Source of the DNA: Seramator thermalis
Lineage (GTDB): Bacteria; Bacteroidota; Bacteroidia; Bacteroidales; Dysgonomonadaceae
Length of the DNA: 64,000 bases
Direction of reading: 5' to 3'
Assembly (NCBI RefSeq): GCF_004138125.1
Contig: NZ_RXHS01000007.1
Location: forward strand, 124,001-188,000
Position numbers and translations under genes: made by a program. This document shows positions 48,341-58,435 of this stretch, piece by piece (the first letter of the stretch is position 1; every line of letters begins with the position of its first letter). The notes under the pieces were generated by a model, which did not search any database, was not told where the DNA came from, and saw only the letters and a list, made by a program, of their open reading frames with translations.

Positions 48341-48915
48341 GTATCACTAAGGAACAGCTCAACCAACTCCCCGCAGAGACATTTAAGGGGAAAATATTCG
48401 TTATAGATAACGAAGCTGCCGCCATGAAAGCGGTGCAAAGACTAAGAAACTTTTCGCTACTGGGCTTCGATACCGAAACCCGACCTTCTTTTATGAAAGG
48501 GAAAGTTAATAAAGTGGCGCTGATGCAGCTTGCCTCCGAAGACGAATGTTATCTGTTTCGCCTCAATAAAATTGACTATCCCGATGCACTTGACGAAATC
48601 ATTTGTAATCCTGATATCAAAAAGATTGGATTGTCGCTTCGCGATGATTTTGCTGCCATTCGCAAGCGAAGCGACAAAGTGCCTGTCAATTTTGTCGATT
48701 TGCAGCAGTTTGTGCACGAATTCGGAATAGACGACAATAGTCTTCAAAAAATCTATGCCCTCGTTTTCGGAAAAAGAATTTCGAAGAGCCAACGTTTGAC
48801 CAATTGGGAGGCCGATCAGCTAACCCCTGCTCAACAAATGTATGCGGCCATTGATGCTTGGGCTTGTGTTCGAATCTACAAACATTTGGTCAATTCACAA
48901 CATCTTATTAAATAA
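48331..48915 (+). CDS. 3'-5' exonuclease domain protein (DEDD type)
   Basis: This 194-residue protein has the DEDD exonuclease motifs: LLGFDTETRPSF (D, E), LSLRDDFAAI (D) and YAAIDAWACVRIY (Y and D), as in the RNase D/WRN exonuclease family. No HRDC domain is attached. The start is GTG at 48331, inside the end of the DUF5063 gene; no in-frame ATG lies closer to the start of the domain. RNA or DNA preference cannot be told. Confidence 0.85.
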   Translation: MGLSITKEQLNQLPAETFKGKIFVIDNEAAAMKAVQRLRNFSLLGFDTETRPSFMKGKVNKVALMQLASEDECYLFRLNKIDYPDALDEIICNPDIKKIGLSLRDDFAAIRKRSDKVPVNFVDLQQFVHEFGIDDNSLQKIYALVFGKRISKSQRLTNWEADQLTPAQQMYAAIDAWACVRIYKHLVNSQHLIK

Positions 48916-48918
48916 TAT

Positions 48919-50103
48919 ATGCAGACGATCGTTTTAAAACCCAAAAAAGAAGATTCTCTGTTGCGATTCCATCCCTGGGTGTTTTCCGGTGCTATTGCAC
49001 ACAATCCCGATCCACTAACTGAAGGAGAGGTCATTCGAGTGGTTTCTGCGAAGGGTGATGTGCTTGGCGTGGGACATTATCAGCTTGGTAGCATCGCTGT
49101 GCGTATGCTTTCTTTTCGCGATGAAGCGATCGATGCCGAATTTTACCGACGACGAATTTCCGCCGCCTATACTATGCGTATTCATCTCGGTTTAATTCGT
49201 CCCGACAATAACTCATTCCGATTGATTCATGGCGAAGGTGACAATCTGCCGGGGCTGATTATCGACATGTATGCCGGTACGGCTGTCGTTCAAGCTCATT
49301 CGGTAGGAATGCATCGCGATCGCGAAATGATTGTAGATGCGCTTCGACGAGTTATTCCTGAAGACAATCTTCGTAATATTTTTTATAAATCCGAAACAAC
49401 TCTTCCTTTTAATGGAGATGTGGACCCCGAGAACGAATATTTGTACGGAGGAACGGATGTGGATTATGTGTCGGTTGAAAATGGATTGAATTTTCATATC
49501 GATTGGCTTCGCGGTCAAAAAACGGGTTTTTTCGTCGATCAACGTGAGAATCGTCGTTTACTCGAAAGTTATTCGTTTGGTAGAAATGTGCTCAATATGT
49601 TTTGTTATACCGGTGGATTTTCAGTGTATGCTTTGCGTGGAGGTGCATCAAAGGTTGTGTCGGTAGATAGCTCGTCGAAAGCGATGATGCTCACCGACGA
49701 AAACGTACGTCTCAATTTTGGCGAGGACCCGCGCCATGAATCTTTTACCGAGGATGCCTTCAAATTTTTGAAAGAAATGCCCGATGGAGTCTATGATTTA
49801 ATTGTGCTCGATCCTCCCGCTTTTGCCAAACATCGCGGTGCAATCAACAATGCTTTGCAGGGATATAAGAAACTAAATGCTTCTGCAATCGAAAAAATTG
49901 CCTCCGGAGGTATTCTTTTCACTTTTTCGTGTTCGCAGGCAATTAGCAGAGAACAATTTCGGCTTGCAGTTTTTAGTGCGGCGGCTCTTTCGCGACGAAA
50001 GGTGAGTATTCTTCATCAGTTGACGCAACCGGCTGATCATCCCATCAATATTTATCACCCCGAAGGAGAATATCTGAAAGGATTGGTTTTGTATGTGGAA
50101 TAA
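48919..50103 (+). CDS. rlmI: 23S rRNA cytosine methyltransferase RlmI-like
   Basis: This 394-residue SAM-dependent enzyme methylates C1962 of 23S rRNA in E. coli. An N-terminal PUA domain (LRFHPWVFSGAIA), the SAM site NMFCYTGGFSVYAL near residue 230 and the catalytic LDPPAFAK near 296 are seen. It follows the exonuclease by 3 bases. RlmI-like proteins vary in their target position, so the exact base is inferred. Confidence 0.88.
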   Translation: MQTIVLKPKKEDSLLRFHPWVFSGAIAHNPDPLTEGEVIRVVSAKGDVLGVGHYQLGSIAVRMLSFRDEAIDAEFYRRRISAAYTMRIHLGLIRPDNNSFRLIHGEGDNLPGLIIDMYAGTAVVQAHSVGMHRDREMIVDALRRVIPEDNLRNIFYKSETTLPFNGDVDPENEYLYGGTDVDYVSVENGLNFHIDWLRGQKTGFFVDQRENRRLLESYSFGRNVLNMFCYTGGFSVYALRGGASKVVSVDSSSKAMMLTDENVRLNFGEDPRHESFTEDAFKFLKEMPDGVYDLIVLDPPAFAKHRGAINNALQGYKKLNASAIEKIASGGILFTFSCSQAISREQFRLAVFSAAALSRRKVSILHQLTQPADHPINIYHPEGEYLKGLVLYVE

Positions 50104-50214
50104 ATACCCCATTCCTTTTGTTAATATAGCTCCTAATCTTGGCGTAAAATACTAAAAAAAGCAAAATTATTGACTTTTGTGCTCCAAAGTTATGTTTTAT
50201 AACATGAAAAGGCG

Positions 50215-50222
50215 TATATTTG
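50215..50222 (+). promoter_or_regulatory. Candidate upstream -7 element before the GSCFA gene
   Basis: TATATTTG matches TAnnTTTG but lies 213 bases before the ATG; it would give a long leader. Confidence 0.35.
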
Positions 50223-50404
50223 CAACGTGTTTTTCATGGTATTAGATTTAAGGTTAACAATGAAGATTGGTTGTCGTGAGACAACCTTTCCTTTTTTATG
50301 GCCATAAGACTTTCTTCTCCAAAAATTTCCGTGATTTACTTGCGCTTTTCAATGCTTTCACAAAATATAAATCTTTATGTGTTCCTTATTGGCTTGTTTT
50401 GTGC

Positions 50405-50412
50405 TATTTTTG
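50405..50412 (+). promoter_or_regulatory. Candidate -7 element of the GSCFA gene
   Basis: TATTTTTG, 22 bases before the ATG. Confidence 0.45.
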
Positions 50413-50434
50413 TGTTAAATATTGGGAGAATAAC

Positions 50435-51430
50435 ATGACAATGGAATTTCGAACAAAAGTTCCGATATCCCGGTCGGATTTTCAGGTCGATCATCACTCG
50501 CGACTGATGATTTTCGGATCGTGCTTTTCCGAGAATATTGGGAATCTGTTGCTTGCCAACAAATTCGATGTCGATCTCAATCCCTTTGGGATACTCTACA
50601 ATCCTTTGTCTATTTCCATCGCATTTGATCGCCTTTTGAGCGGTGAAGCTTTTAATGAATCCGATTTGACAATACGCGAAGGAATATATCACAGCTTTCT
50701 GCACCACGGAGCGTTTTCGTCAGCCGATCCCCAGGTTTGTTTACGTCGAATCAACGATCGCTTTGAGACTGCATCTGCAAGAGTTGCACAGACGGATGTG
50801 TTTTTTGTGACGTTTGGCACTGCGTATGTTTTTCGTTCGAAAACAACGGGCAATGTTGTTGGCAATTGTCATAAGTTCCCATCCGATTTCTTCAGCAGAA
50901 ATATGCTATCGGTAGAGTTGATCGTTGCAGAGTGGTCGAAATTGATTGGAGAAATTCTGCAACTTCAACCCGATTCGAAGTTTGTTTTCACGGTGAGTCC
51001 CATTCGCCATTGGAAAGATGGTGCACATCAAAATCAAGTAAGCAAGTCGATCCTTCATTTGTCGATTGACGAACTTATGAAAATACATTCTGATTCGGTT
51101 CGATATTTTCCTGCTTATGAGTTGATGATGGACGATCTGCGCGATTATCGATTTTATGCTTCAGATATGATGCATCCCTCAGAAATCGCTATTGAATATA
51201 TTTGGGAACGATTTCGTGAGACTTATTTTTCGGATGAAACCGAAAAAATTCTTTCGGAGTGGCACCCACTGTTGTTGGCATTAAAGCATCGTCCTGTTGA
51301 TGCAGATTCCGTCATTTACCAATCTTTTTTGAAGAATACCCTTTCTAAGATTCTTCAATTTCAAAATAAATATCCTTTTATTTCGCTTTTTGAAGAAATT
51401 AAACAATTGCAAAATTCTGAATCATGTTGA
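50435..51430 (+). CDS. GSCFA domain protein
   Basis: The 331-residue protein has the eponymous motif as GSCFSENIGN near residue 26, followed by NPFGILYNPLSI and VSPIRHWKDG near residue 188. GSCFA proteins have an SGNH-hydrolase-like fold with probable esterase activity; the substrate is unknown. The start at 50435 fits the family; a frame open to 50267 runs through the promoter. Its end lies one base before the ATG of murF-alr, so the two are likely cotranscribed. Confidence 0.85.
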   Translation: MTMEFRTKVPISRSDFQVDHHSRLMIFGSCFSENIGNLLLANKFDVDLNPFGILYNPLSISIAFDRLLSGEAFNESDLTIREGIYHSFLHHGAFSSADPQVCLRRINDRFETASARVAQTDVFFVTFGTAYVFRSKTTGNVVGNCHKFPSDFFSRNMLSVELIVAEWSKLIGEILQLQPDSKFVFTVSPIRHWKDGAHQNQVSKSILHLSIDELMKIHSDSVRYFPAYELMMDDLRDYRFYASDMMHPSEIAIEYIWERFRETYFSDETEKILSEWHPLLLALKHRPVDADSVIYQSFLKNTLSKILQFQNKYPFISLFEEIKQLQNSESC

Positions 51431-51431
51431 T

Positions 51432-53897
51432 ATGAAATATCTTATTTCGAAAATAGTTTCTATTTTGGGTCTGAAAAATTACGATTGGATTGAAGCCGAA
51501 ATATCGATTCTCCTTACCGACAGTCGGCAACTCTCCAATCCCTCCGAAACACTTTTTTTTGCATTCGAAACCAAAAATAATGACGGCCATCGTTACATAG
51601 CGGATTTGTATGCAGCCGGTGTTCGCAATTTTGTGGTGTCCAAAATGATGCCCGAGTGGAAAAACTTTTCGGGATGTAATTTCCTGTTCGTAAAAAGTCC
51701 CCTGAGGGCCTTGCAAAAAATAGCGGCTTATCACCGTCGTCGTTTCGATATTCCGGTTATCGGGATTACCGGCAGTAATGGCAAAACAATTGTGAAAGAA
51801 TGGCTCTATCAGCTTTTACAGGAGGATTTCAATATCGTCCGATCTCCTCGAAGTTACAATTCGCAGATTGGTGTGCCATTATCGGTTTGGCAATTGGACG
51901 ACAACGCTACGCTTGGAATTTTTGAAGCCGGCATTTCAATGCCCGATGAAATGGATCATCTCGAACCAATAATCCACCCGACGATCGGAATTCTTACAAA
52001 AATAGGAGAGGCTCATCAGGAAAATTTTACTTCGCTCCAGCAGAAATGTCTCGAAAAAATGAGGCTGTTTCTTAATTGCAATGTGGTAATTTACGACGAA
52101 GATAATCCAATCATTCGCGAAGCTGCCGATCAGATGCTTATTTCACAAAAAGCTTTCACTTGGTCACGCAAACAAACGGATGCTCCGCTTTATATTTCGA
52201 AGATTGAAAAAGGGCCGTGTTCAACTTTCATTTATTATTCTTTTCTTAGTTTGGATTATTCGATAGAAATTCCTTTTACCGATGAGGCTTCTATTGAGAA
52301 TGCCATTCATTGCCTTGCTACTATGCTTTTTCTGAATGTTGCGCCATCGGTTATTTCGGAGAGAATGAAGAAACTCGAACCTGTGGCTATGCGTCTTGAG
52401 GTTTTGCAAGGCAAAAACAATTGCATTCTTATCAATGATGCCTATAATTCTGATATCAACTCGGTGAAAATTGCACTCGATTTCATGAATCAACGTAGTG
52501 CCGAAAAATCATTGAGAAAGACAATTATTCTATCGGATATCCTGCAAAGCGGAATATTACCCAAAACTCTTTATCATCGTGTATCCGACATGATGATAGA
52601 AAACGGAATCGAAAAAATTATCGGCATCGGACACGATATTTCGCAAAACAGTGATGTGTTTGCTATCGAGAAATATTTTTTCCCTTCTACCGAGTCATTC
52701 ATTCAGTCCGGAATATGGCGAAAATTCGATAGCGAAATTATTTTGTTGAAAGGTGCCCGAAAATATCATTTTGAGCAAATTATAGCGCTTATACAAGAAC
52801 GCATTCACGAAACTGTTCTCGAAGTAGATTTGGACGCCGTCGTACATAATTACAATTTTTATAAATCGAAATTGCAGCCCGGTGTAAAAATGATTTGCAT
52901 GGTGAAAGCTAATGCTTATGGCGCGGGTGCAGTAGAGATTGCCAAAACGCTGCAATATCATCGTTGCGATTATCTGGCGGTTGCCGTTACCGAAGAGGGT
53001 ATTGCGCTTCGTTCGGAGGGTATTTCTTTGCCAATTATTATTCTCAATCCCGAAGTCAACGGATTTGAAGAATTGTTTTCAAACCGATTGGAACCGGAGG
53101 TATATAATTTCAGAATTTTGGATGCTTTCATTAAAGAAGCAGATCGACGGGGGATTACCGATTATCCTGTTCATCTGAAAATTGATACGGGAATGCATCG
53201 ACTGGGTTTTTTACCCGATCAGATTCCTTCATTGATCGAACGTTTGCGTTCGCAAAAAGGGTTGAAAGCAATATCCGTATTTTCTCATTTGGCAGCTAGC
53301 GAGAGTTGGGCGTTTGACGAGTTCACCGAAAAACAGATCGAAACCTTACGGAGTAGCGCATCTCAAATCGAAAAGGGAATTGGCTATTCTATATACAAAC
53401 ACATTTTAAATTCGGCCGGAATTGAGCGATTTCCGGAAGCTCAATGGGATATGGTTCGTTTGGGGATTGGTTTGTACGGAGTCAGTGCAAGCGGATTGAA
53501 AGGATTGAAAAACGTGAGCACTCTCAAAACCACGATTTTGCAAATTAAGGATATACCCGGTCGCGAAACTGTTGGTTACGGTCGTAAAGAATCTTTAGAT
53601 CGTGATGCCCGCATTGCGACGATTAGGATCGGCTATGCTGATGGATTAGACCGTAAGTTTGGCAATAGGGTAGGGAAAGTTCTCATAAACGGCCAAATCG
53701 CGCCTATTGTCGGAAATGTTTGCATGGATCTTTGTATGGTGGATGTTACGGATATCGATGCCAAAGAGGGTGATGAGGTGATTTTATTTGGAAACGATCT
53801 TTCGGTAATCGATCTGGCAGAATCTATCGGCACTATTCCCTATGAAGTTTTAACCTCAGTTTCGCCTCGAGTAAAGCGGGTGTATATTACCGAGTAG
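51432..53897 (+). CDS. murF-alr: Fused UDP-MurNAc-tripeptide--D-Ala-D-Ala ligase / alanine racemase
   Basis: The 821-residue protein joins MurF (about 1-455) and Alr (about 463-821). MurF has the P-loop GITGSNGKT near residue 112. Alr has the PLP lysine K492 in MVKANAYGAG and the second-half VGYGRKESLDRDAR-type motif with catalytic Tyr. The fusion makes D-Ala next to the enzyme that consumes D-Ala-D-Ala. It is known in Bacteroidota; Ddl is not in this window. The MurF half contains the Mur ligase motifs in slightly divergent form. Confidence 0.95.
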   Translation: MKYLISKIVSILGLKNYDWIEAEISILLTDSRQLSNPSETLFFAFETKNNDGHRYIADLYAAGVRNFVVSKMMPEWKNFSGCNFLFVKSPLRALQKIAAYHRRRFDIPVIGITGSNGKTIVKEWLYQLLQEDFNIVRSPRSYNSQIGVPLSVWQLDDNATLGIFEAGISMPDEMDHLEPIIHPTIGILTKIGEAHQENFTSLQQKCLEKMRLFLNCNVVIYDEDNPIIREAADQMLISQKAFTWSRKQTDAPLYISKIEKGPCSTFIYYSFLSLDYSIEIPFTDEASIENAIHCLATMLFLNVAPSVISERMKKLEPVAMRLEVLQGKNNCILINDAYNSDINSVKIALDFMNQRSAEKSLRKTIILSDILQSGILPKTLYHRVSDMMIENGIEKIIGIGHDISQNSDVFAIEKYFFPSTESFIQSGIWRKFDSEIILLKGARKYHFEQIIALIQERIHETVLEVDLDAVVHNYNFYKSKLQPGVKMICMVKANAYGAGAVEIAKTLQYHRCDYLAVAVTEEGIALRSEGISLPIIILNPEVNGFEELFSNRLEPEVYNFRILDAFIKEADRRGITDYPVHLKIDTGMHRLGFLPDQIPSLIERLRSQKGLKAISVFSHLAASESWAFDEFTEKQIETLRSSASQIEKGIGYSIYKHILNSAGIERFPEAQWDMVRLGIGLYGVSASGLKGLKNVSTLKTTILQIKDIPGRETVGYGRKESLDRDARIATIRIGYADGLDRKFGNRVGKVLINGQIAPIVGNVCMDLCMVDVTDIDAKEGDEVILFGNDLSVIDLAESIGTIPYEVLTSVSPRVKRVYITE

Positions 53898-54027
53898 CAT
53901 TTTTCATTTTTCTCATTCAATTCCTCTGCATTCCGAGTGTATCATAAAGATGGGTATTCTTTTCCGTCTAATTCATCCACTCTTCTTTTTTCAATCAAGG
54001 ATGTAAGCTTGTTTTGCATCGTACAAT

Positions 54028-54059
54028 AAAAAAAGCGTCCCAAATGAGACGCTTTTTTT
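54028..54059. terminator. Bidirectional terminator between murF-alr and ompA
   Basis: Twelve-bp arms AAAAAAAGCGTC and GACGCTTTTTTT with an 8-base loop sit between two converging genes. Confidence 0.85.
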
Positions 54060-54086
54060 GTATGTAAATTTCTCTATTCCCGAAGC

Positions 54087-55250
54087 TTATTCAGTGAAGA
54101 AAATAGCAACGCGGTTCCATTCATTCACTTCATAAGGTTGCTCAGTGTCACCCTTCCAGTCAACGCTTACGCGACTGCTGTCAATTCCGTATTCGTTGAT
54201 TAACGCATCAGCAACAGCTTTTGCACGTTTTTCAGAAAGTGCCATGTTGTATTCCGGTGTACCGGTCAAGCGGTCGGCATAGGCTGTAATCTTAACTTTA
54301 GCATTCGGATTTTCTTTCAGATATTGAGCCGTGTTGTAGATGCTTACTTGTTGACCTTTGTCGATTTTTGCTGAATTCAGACGGAAGAATACAACATTCG
54401 GAACATAAACAGTTTCTTCCTGTACTACAGGAGGTTGAATCTCAGGACATTCAGGGCAAGAAGCCGGTCGTTTGCTGAGTTCTTCGTTTTCACCACGAAG
54501 TCTGTTGATTTGGCTGTTCAGATCGTTGATCAGGTTGTAGTCCATAAGTTCGGCAGGAGTGAATTCTTGTTTTCCAAGACCAAACTTTACTCCCAATACG
54601 CCGGACACCATACTGTCCCATTCGTAATCTCCTCCGCGAGCAAAATCAAATGTTTCTTGCATCACGCGGTAACCCAAATCGATGAAAATGCTGAAGTTTT
54701 TTGCTACCTGGAAATTGTTGATTAAACCTGCATTCCAAGTAAGCGATTGGTTCTGACCCTTGAAGGTGTCTCCATCTTCATTCGGTTTTTTCCAGTCGAC
54801 CATTCCATACATATAACCCATTCCCAAATAAGGAATAAGATTCCATACGCGATCCGGATTATAGCCAAACCATGCATTGTTGATGTTGTACATCACATCA
54901 AGATGAGCTCCGATCCAATTGTGATCCTTTCCGTTAGGACCGACATTAGGTACATCTGCCACATGTTTGATCAACCCACCATCAATAACACCACGAACAC
55001 CCCATATTGGAGAAACCCATTTTCCGACTTCAATTTGTCCCATCCATCCGAGGCGATCTCCAAAATCTGCGTCAGCATCGTTTTCACCCTTCGTTATATA
55101 CAGGTTAGTACCTCCACTAAGCCCGATATACCAATGGTCACTTGCTTTGTCCTTCAGGTACACGGTACCGTTCGATACATTTTGCACGTCTTGAGCACTC
55201 ATCCCGATTGCTACAAGAGCTGACATTAAAAGTAAACTAAACTTTTTCAT
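54087..55250 (-). CDS. OmpA family outer membrane protein
   Basis: The 387-residue protein has a signal peptide (about 19-20 residues, ending near GMSAQ), a beta-barrel-like N-terminal part to about residue 215, a linker with Cys and Pro (SCPECPEIQPP) and a C-terminal OmpA peptidoglycan-binding domain. The domain has VVFFRLNSAKID, ITAYADRLTGTPEYNMALSEKRA and NRVAIFF. It is probably one of the abundant outer membrane proteins of the cell. The long leader suits strong expression. Confidence 0.92.
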   Translation of the reverse strand: MKKFSLLLMSALVAIGMSAQDVQNVSNGTVYLKDKASDHWYIGLSGGTNLYITKGENDADADFGDRLGWMGQIEVGKWVSPIWGVRGVIDGGLIKHVADVPNVGPNGKDHNWIGAHLDVMYNINNAWFGYNPDRVWNLIPYLGMGYMYGMVDWKKPNEDGDTFKGQNQSLTWNAGLINNFQVAKNFSIFIDLGYRVMQETFDFARGGDYEWDSMVSGVLGVKFGLGKQEFTPAELMDYNLINDLNSQINRLRGENEELSKRPASCPECPEIQPPVVQEETVYVPNVVFFRLNSAKIDKGQQVSIYNTAQYLKENPNAKVKITAYADRLTGTPEYNMALSEKRAKAVADALINEYGIDSSRVSVDWKGDTEQPYEVNEWNRVAIFFTE

Positions 55251-55608
55251 AAATTTAAATTCTAATTAAACATTCTATTTACAATAACTCGATAATTTAT
55301 TTCTCTCATTATATGCATGCACTATATTTTTAGTACGTTTTTTACACTAACTTTTAAAGAATAAACATTTCTCGCGTTAAAATGTTCGTGCGATAATATC
55401 GAAAAAATAAAATTTAATTTCTACCTCGCGTCCAACATTTTCTGTTCATTTTTACGGGAAACTCTATTCCAATAAAAAATGAACTACAAATATAACGCTT
55501 AATTTTATATAAAGAAAGATTTTAATAAAAAAATCGATAAAAAATTGCTTCTTATAGTCAAATTCTTCCTGATTCTTTTATTTATACATGTTTTTATACA
55601 AGAAATCG
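55251..55608 (-). other. Long ompA upstream region
   Basis: The 358-base AT-rich spacer between rpoD and ompA holds a -7-like word at 55487-55494 and no gene. If used, the ompA leader would be about 230 nt. Confidence 0.45.
55487..55494 (-). promoter_or_regulatory. Candidate -7 element of ompA
   Basis: TATATTTG on the minus strand; no -33 TTTG at the expected distance. Confidence 0.4.
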
Positions 55609-56469
55609 TTATCCTAAGTAACTTTTCAAAAGTTTACTTCGCGAGTCCTGACGAAGTCTGCGAATTGCTTTTTCTTTGATTTGACGAACTCTTTCCCGTG
55701 TCAACTGAAATTTATCGCCTATTTCTTCAAGTGTCATTTCTTGGCAACCAATTCCAAAAAACATTTTTATAATATCGCTTTCTCGTTCGGTGAGCGTGGA
55801 TAATGCTCTGTCTATTTCTTTTTGCAACGACTCGTTTATCAAGGTACGGTCGGCCACAGGTGCATCCTCGTTAACCAGGACATCCAACAAACTGTTATCT
55901 TCTCCTTCGACAAAGGGTGCATCTACCGAAATATGCCTTCCGGATACTTTCAGCGAATCAGAAACTTTATCTACCGATATGTCCAATTCGTCAGCTAATT
56001 CTTCTGCCGAAGGTCGTCGTTCATTTTCTTGTTCAAATTTTTGGAATGCTTTACTTATTTTGTTCAACGATCCAACCTGATTGAGCGGAAGCCGAACGAT
56101 TCGTGATTGTTCAGCCAATGCCTGAAGGATTGATTGACGTATCCACCAAACGGCATAGCTGATGAATTTGAAACCTCTGGTTTCGTCAAATTTTTCTGCT
56201 GCCTTAATCAATCCCAAATTTCCTTCGTTGATCAAATCCGGCAGACTGAGGCCCTGGTTTTGGTATTGTTTCGCAACCGATACGACGAAACGAAGATTGG
56301 CACGGGTAAGTTTTTCCAATGCTTGTCTGTCGCCTCTTTTAATTGCTTGCGCCAATTCCACTTCTTCTTCTACGGTAATTAAGTCTTCGCGACCTATTTC
56401 CTGTAGATATTTGTCCAGAGAGGCGCTTTCGCGATTTGTGATCGATTTTGTAATTTTTAGCTGTCTCAT
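55609..56469 (-). CDS. rpoD: Primary sigma factor RpoD, short Bacteroidota type
   Basis: This 286-residue sigma-70 has regions 1.2 to 4 without region 1.1 and without the long non-conserved insert. Region 2 shows [17 protein letters not shown] and [10 protein letters not shown], region 3 [11 protein letters not shown] and region 4 [16 protein letters not shown] with [17 protein letters not shown]. The length is that of the primary sigma factor in Bacteroidota, which reads the TAnnTTTG promoters seen here. Confidence 0.94.
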   Translation of the reverse strand: MRQLKITKSITNRESASLDKYLQEIGREDLITVEEEVELAQAIKRGDRQALEKLTRANLRFVVSVAKQYQNQGLSLPDLINEGNLGLIKAAEKFDETRGFKFISYAVWWIRQSILQALAEQSRIVRLPLNQVGSLNKISKAFQKFEQENERRPSAEELADELDISVDKVSDSLKVSGRHISVDAPFVEGEDNSLLDVLVNEDAPVADRTLINESLQKEIDRALSTLTERESDIIKMFFGIGCQEMTLEEIGDKFQLTRERVRQIKEKAIRRLRQDSRSKLLKSYLG

Positions 56470-56523
56470 TCTCTATTATCTCTATTCTAATTTATTTTTT
56501 TCTCCTCGTTTTATAAGGGGATG

Positions 56524-56531
56524 CAAAATTA
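56524..56531 (-). promoter_or_regulatory. Candidate -7 element of rpoD
   Basis: TAATTTTG on the minus strand, 55 bases ahead of the ATG. Confidence 0.45.
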
Positions 56532-56684
56532 CTATTTATTTCTCAGAATTTCCATCAATCCATTATGGGATTTCTATAAACCAACAACAAAGGATAAAGT
56601 TGAATTTCTTGACCCTTTGTTGTTAAAAACAAGCTATTTGCTTTTTTGTTATCTCAAAAGTTTAAATTAACACTAATTAATGTG

Positions 56685-58223
56685 TTATTTTTTTGTTGAA
56701 AGATCAATTGCAATATATTGCGTTCTTCCGTTAGGAGGATAAAATCCGGCAACTAATATGACTTTGTCCTGGCTGGTTGCATTTACCGTAGCCACTATTT
56801 TGGCAATATCGTTTTGACTGTTCACCGGCATGTTATTGATACGCATGATGATAAATCCCTTATTAATACCATTTTTACGAAATAGTCCGTCATTGGTTAC
56901 GCTGGCTACTTCAACCCCGCTACTTATGCCAAGTTCACTTTTTTTGCTATCGGGAATTTCTTTGAAGGTAGCCCCAAGCTTTTGCATAGAATCGGTGCTT
57001 CGCGTAATTTCCGTATTACCTTGCGTATTTATCAATACTACACTATATGTTTTCTTCGTTCCATTACGATCAACCGTAACATTCACTTTGTCTCCCGGTC
57101 GATAGCGATTGAGCTGATTTTGCAATTCGGCAAAATTATGTATTTCCACATTGTTAATGGATTTAATCACATCGCCTTTTTCGATTCCTGCTGCCTTGGC
57201 GGGACTTCTGTCCGAAAAGTCCTCCACGAGAACGCCTTGTATTTTGGCTAATTCGCTTGCCCTTTTAGGATCTTGACGGCGGATGTTTTCGATATTTGGA
57301 ACTTGAATTCCCAGCATTGCACGTTGTACGCTGCCGTATTCTTTCAAATCGGCTGCAACTTTTCCGGCCGTTGAGATAGGGATGGCAAAGGCATATCCTG
57401 TGAAGTTACCCGTTTGAGAATATATGGCGGTATTAATTCCTACCAGTTCACCTTTCGTATTCACCAATGCACCGCCACTATTGCCGGGATTTACGGCAGC
57501 ATCTATTTGAATGAAAGATTGGATACCTTGATCCTGCCCTACGATGTTGCCACGATTTTTGGCACTAACGATTCCGGCTGTAACCGTCGAAGTGAGATTA
57601 AACGGATTACCGACGGCAAGTACCCATTCGCCAACTTTCAGCGCATCTGAATTACCAAAAGTAATGTAAGGGAAATCGTCCCCATCAATTTTAAGCAGAG
57701 CTATGTCGGTCTGTGGATCTGTGCCCACTACTTTGGCTGTAAATTCACGATTGTCGTTGAGTGTAACGGACACTTCGTTGGCATCTTCGATTACGTGATT
57801 GTTGGTGATGATGTAACCATCCTTTGATATGATGACACCCGACCCGAATCCTACTTGTTCTCTTGGTCTCGAATATTGAGGATCACCGAACCCGAAAAAG
57901 AAATCGAATGGGCTTATAAACTGCTCTTGGCGAATCGATTTTGTTTTTACGTGGACAACCGCGTGAACAGATTTTTCGGCTGCCACGGTGAAGTCGGGAT
58001 AACCATCTTCTGTTGTCAAATTGGTAAGGGTCAATCCCTTGTCTTGTCCGAATGTGTTGGCAAATTGCAACATGTTGTCAGACGTTGTATTACCTCCGTT
58101 GGCGGTTGCGATGGACTTTTCGAAATTTTTTTTCACGATGACATTATATCCGAATAATGTCATTGCGGAACTAAGTATGGCAACCAAAAGGATGCCCAAT
58201 ACATTTTTTGTGCGTGTGTTCAT
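56685..58223 (-). CDS. degP: DegP/HtrA family serine protease
   Basis: The 512-residue protein has an N-terminal membrane or signal segment (residues 8-29), a trypsin-like domain with H143 (NNHV), D173 (TDIALLK) and S249 (GNSGG), and two PDZ domains from about residue 295. It degrades or refolds misfolded envelope proteins in the periplasm. The gene stands alone between rpoD and the GT2 gene. Confidence 0.94.
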   Translation of the reverse strand: MNTRTKNVLGILLVAILSSAMTLFGYNVIVKKNFEKSIATANGGNTTSDNMLQFANTFGQDKGLTLTNLTTEDGYPDFTVAAEKSVHAVVHVKTKSIRQEQFISPFDFFFGFGDPQYSRPREQVGFGSGVIISKDGYIITNNHVIEDANEVSVTLNDNREFTAKVVGTDPQTDIALLKIDGDDFPYITFGNSDALKVGEWVLAVGNPFNLTSTVTAGIVSAKNRGNIVGQDQGIQSFIQIDAAVNPGNSGGALVNTKGELVGINTAIYSQTGNFTGYAFAIPISTAGKVAADLKEYGSVQRAMLGIQVPNIENIRRQDPKRASELAKIQGVLVEDFSDRSPAKAAGIEKGDVIKSINNVEIHNFAELQNQLNRYRPGDKVNVTVDRNGTKKTYSVVLINTQGNTEITRSTDSMQKLGATFKEIPDSKKSELGISSGVEVASVTNDGLFRKNGINKGFIIMRINNMPVNSQNDIAKIVATVNATSQDKVILVAGFYPPNGRTQYIAIDLSTKK

Positions 58224-58268
58224 ATTTGAGTTTGTTATAAAAGTTACGGTTTTAACATTTTAATTTTC

Positions 58269-58276
58269 CAAATATA
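58269..58276 (-). promoter_or_regulatory. Candidate -7 element of degP
   Basis: TATATTTG on the minus strand, 46 bases upstream of the start. Confidence 0.45.
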
Positions 58277-58435
58277 GTAACAAAAAATATACTCTTTGAT
58301 CATCTTTTTCTTCGGTTTTAACACTTTTAACTAAATCAAAATCGGATTAACCCGTATTAACCCAAATGCCTCTATTTTAGGACGTTTTTAAGTATGACAC
58401 GTTGTCATTCCAAAAAAAGTTGATGCCGAAAAATG

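Larger units (their letters stand above)
50104..50434 (+). other. Intergenic region ahead of the GSCFA gene
   Basis: The 331-base spacer carries two -7-like words, listed separately, and no gene that I can support. A short dyad ATGTT..AACAT near 50193-50206 is too small to call. Confidence 0.45.
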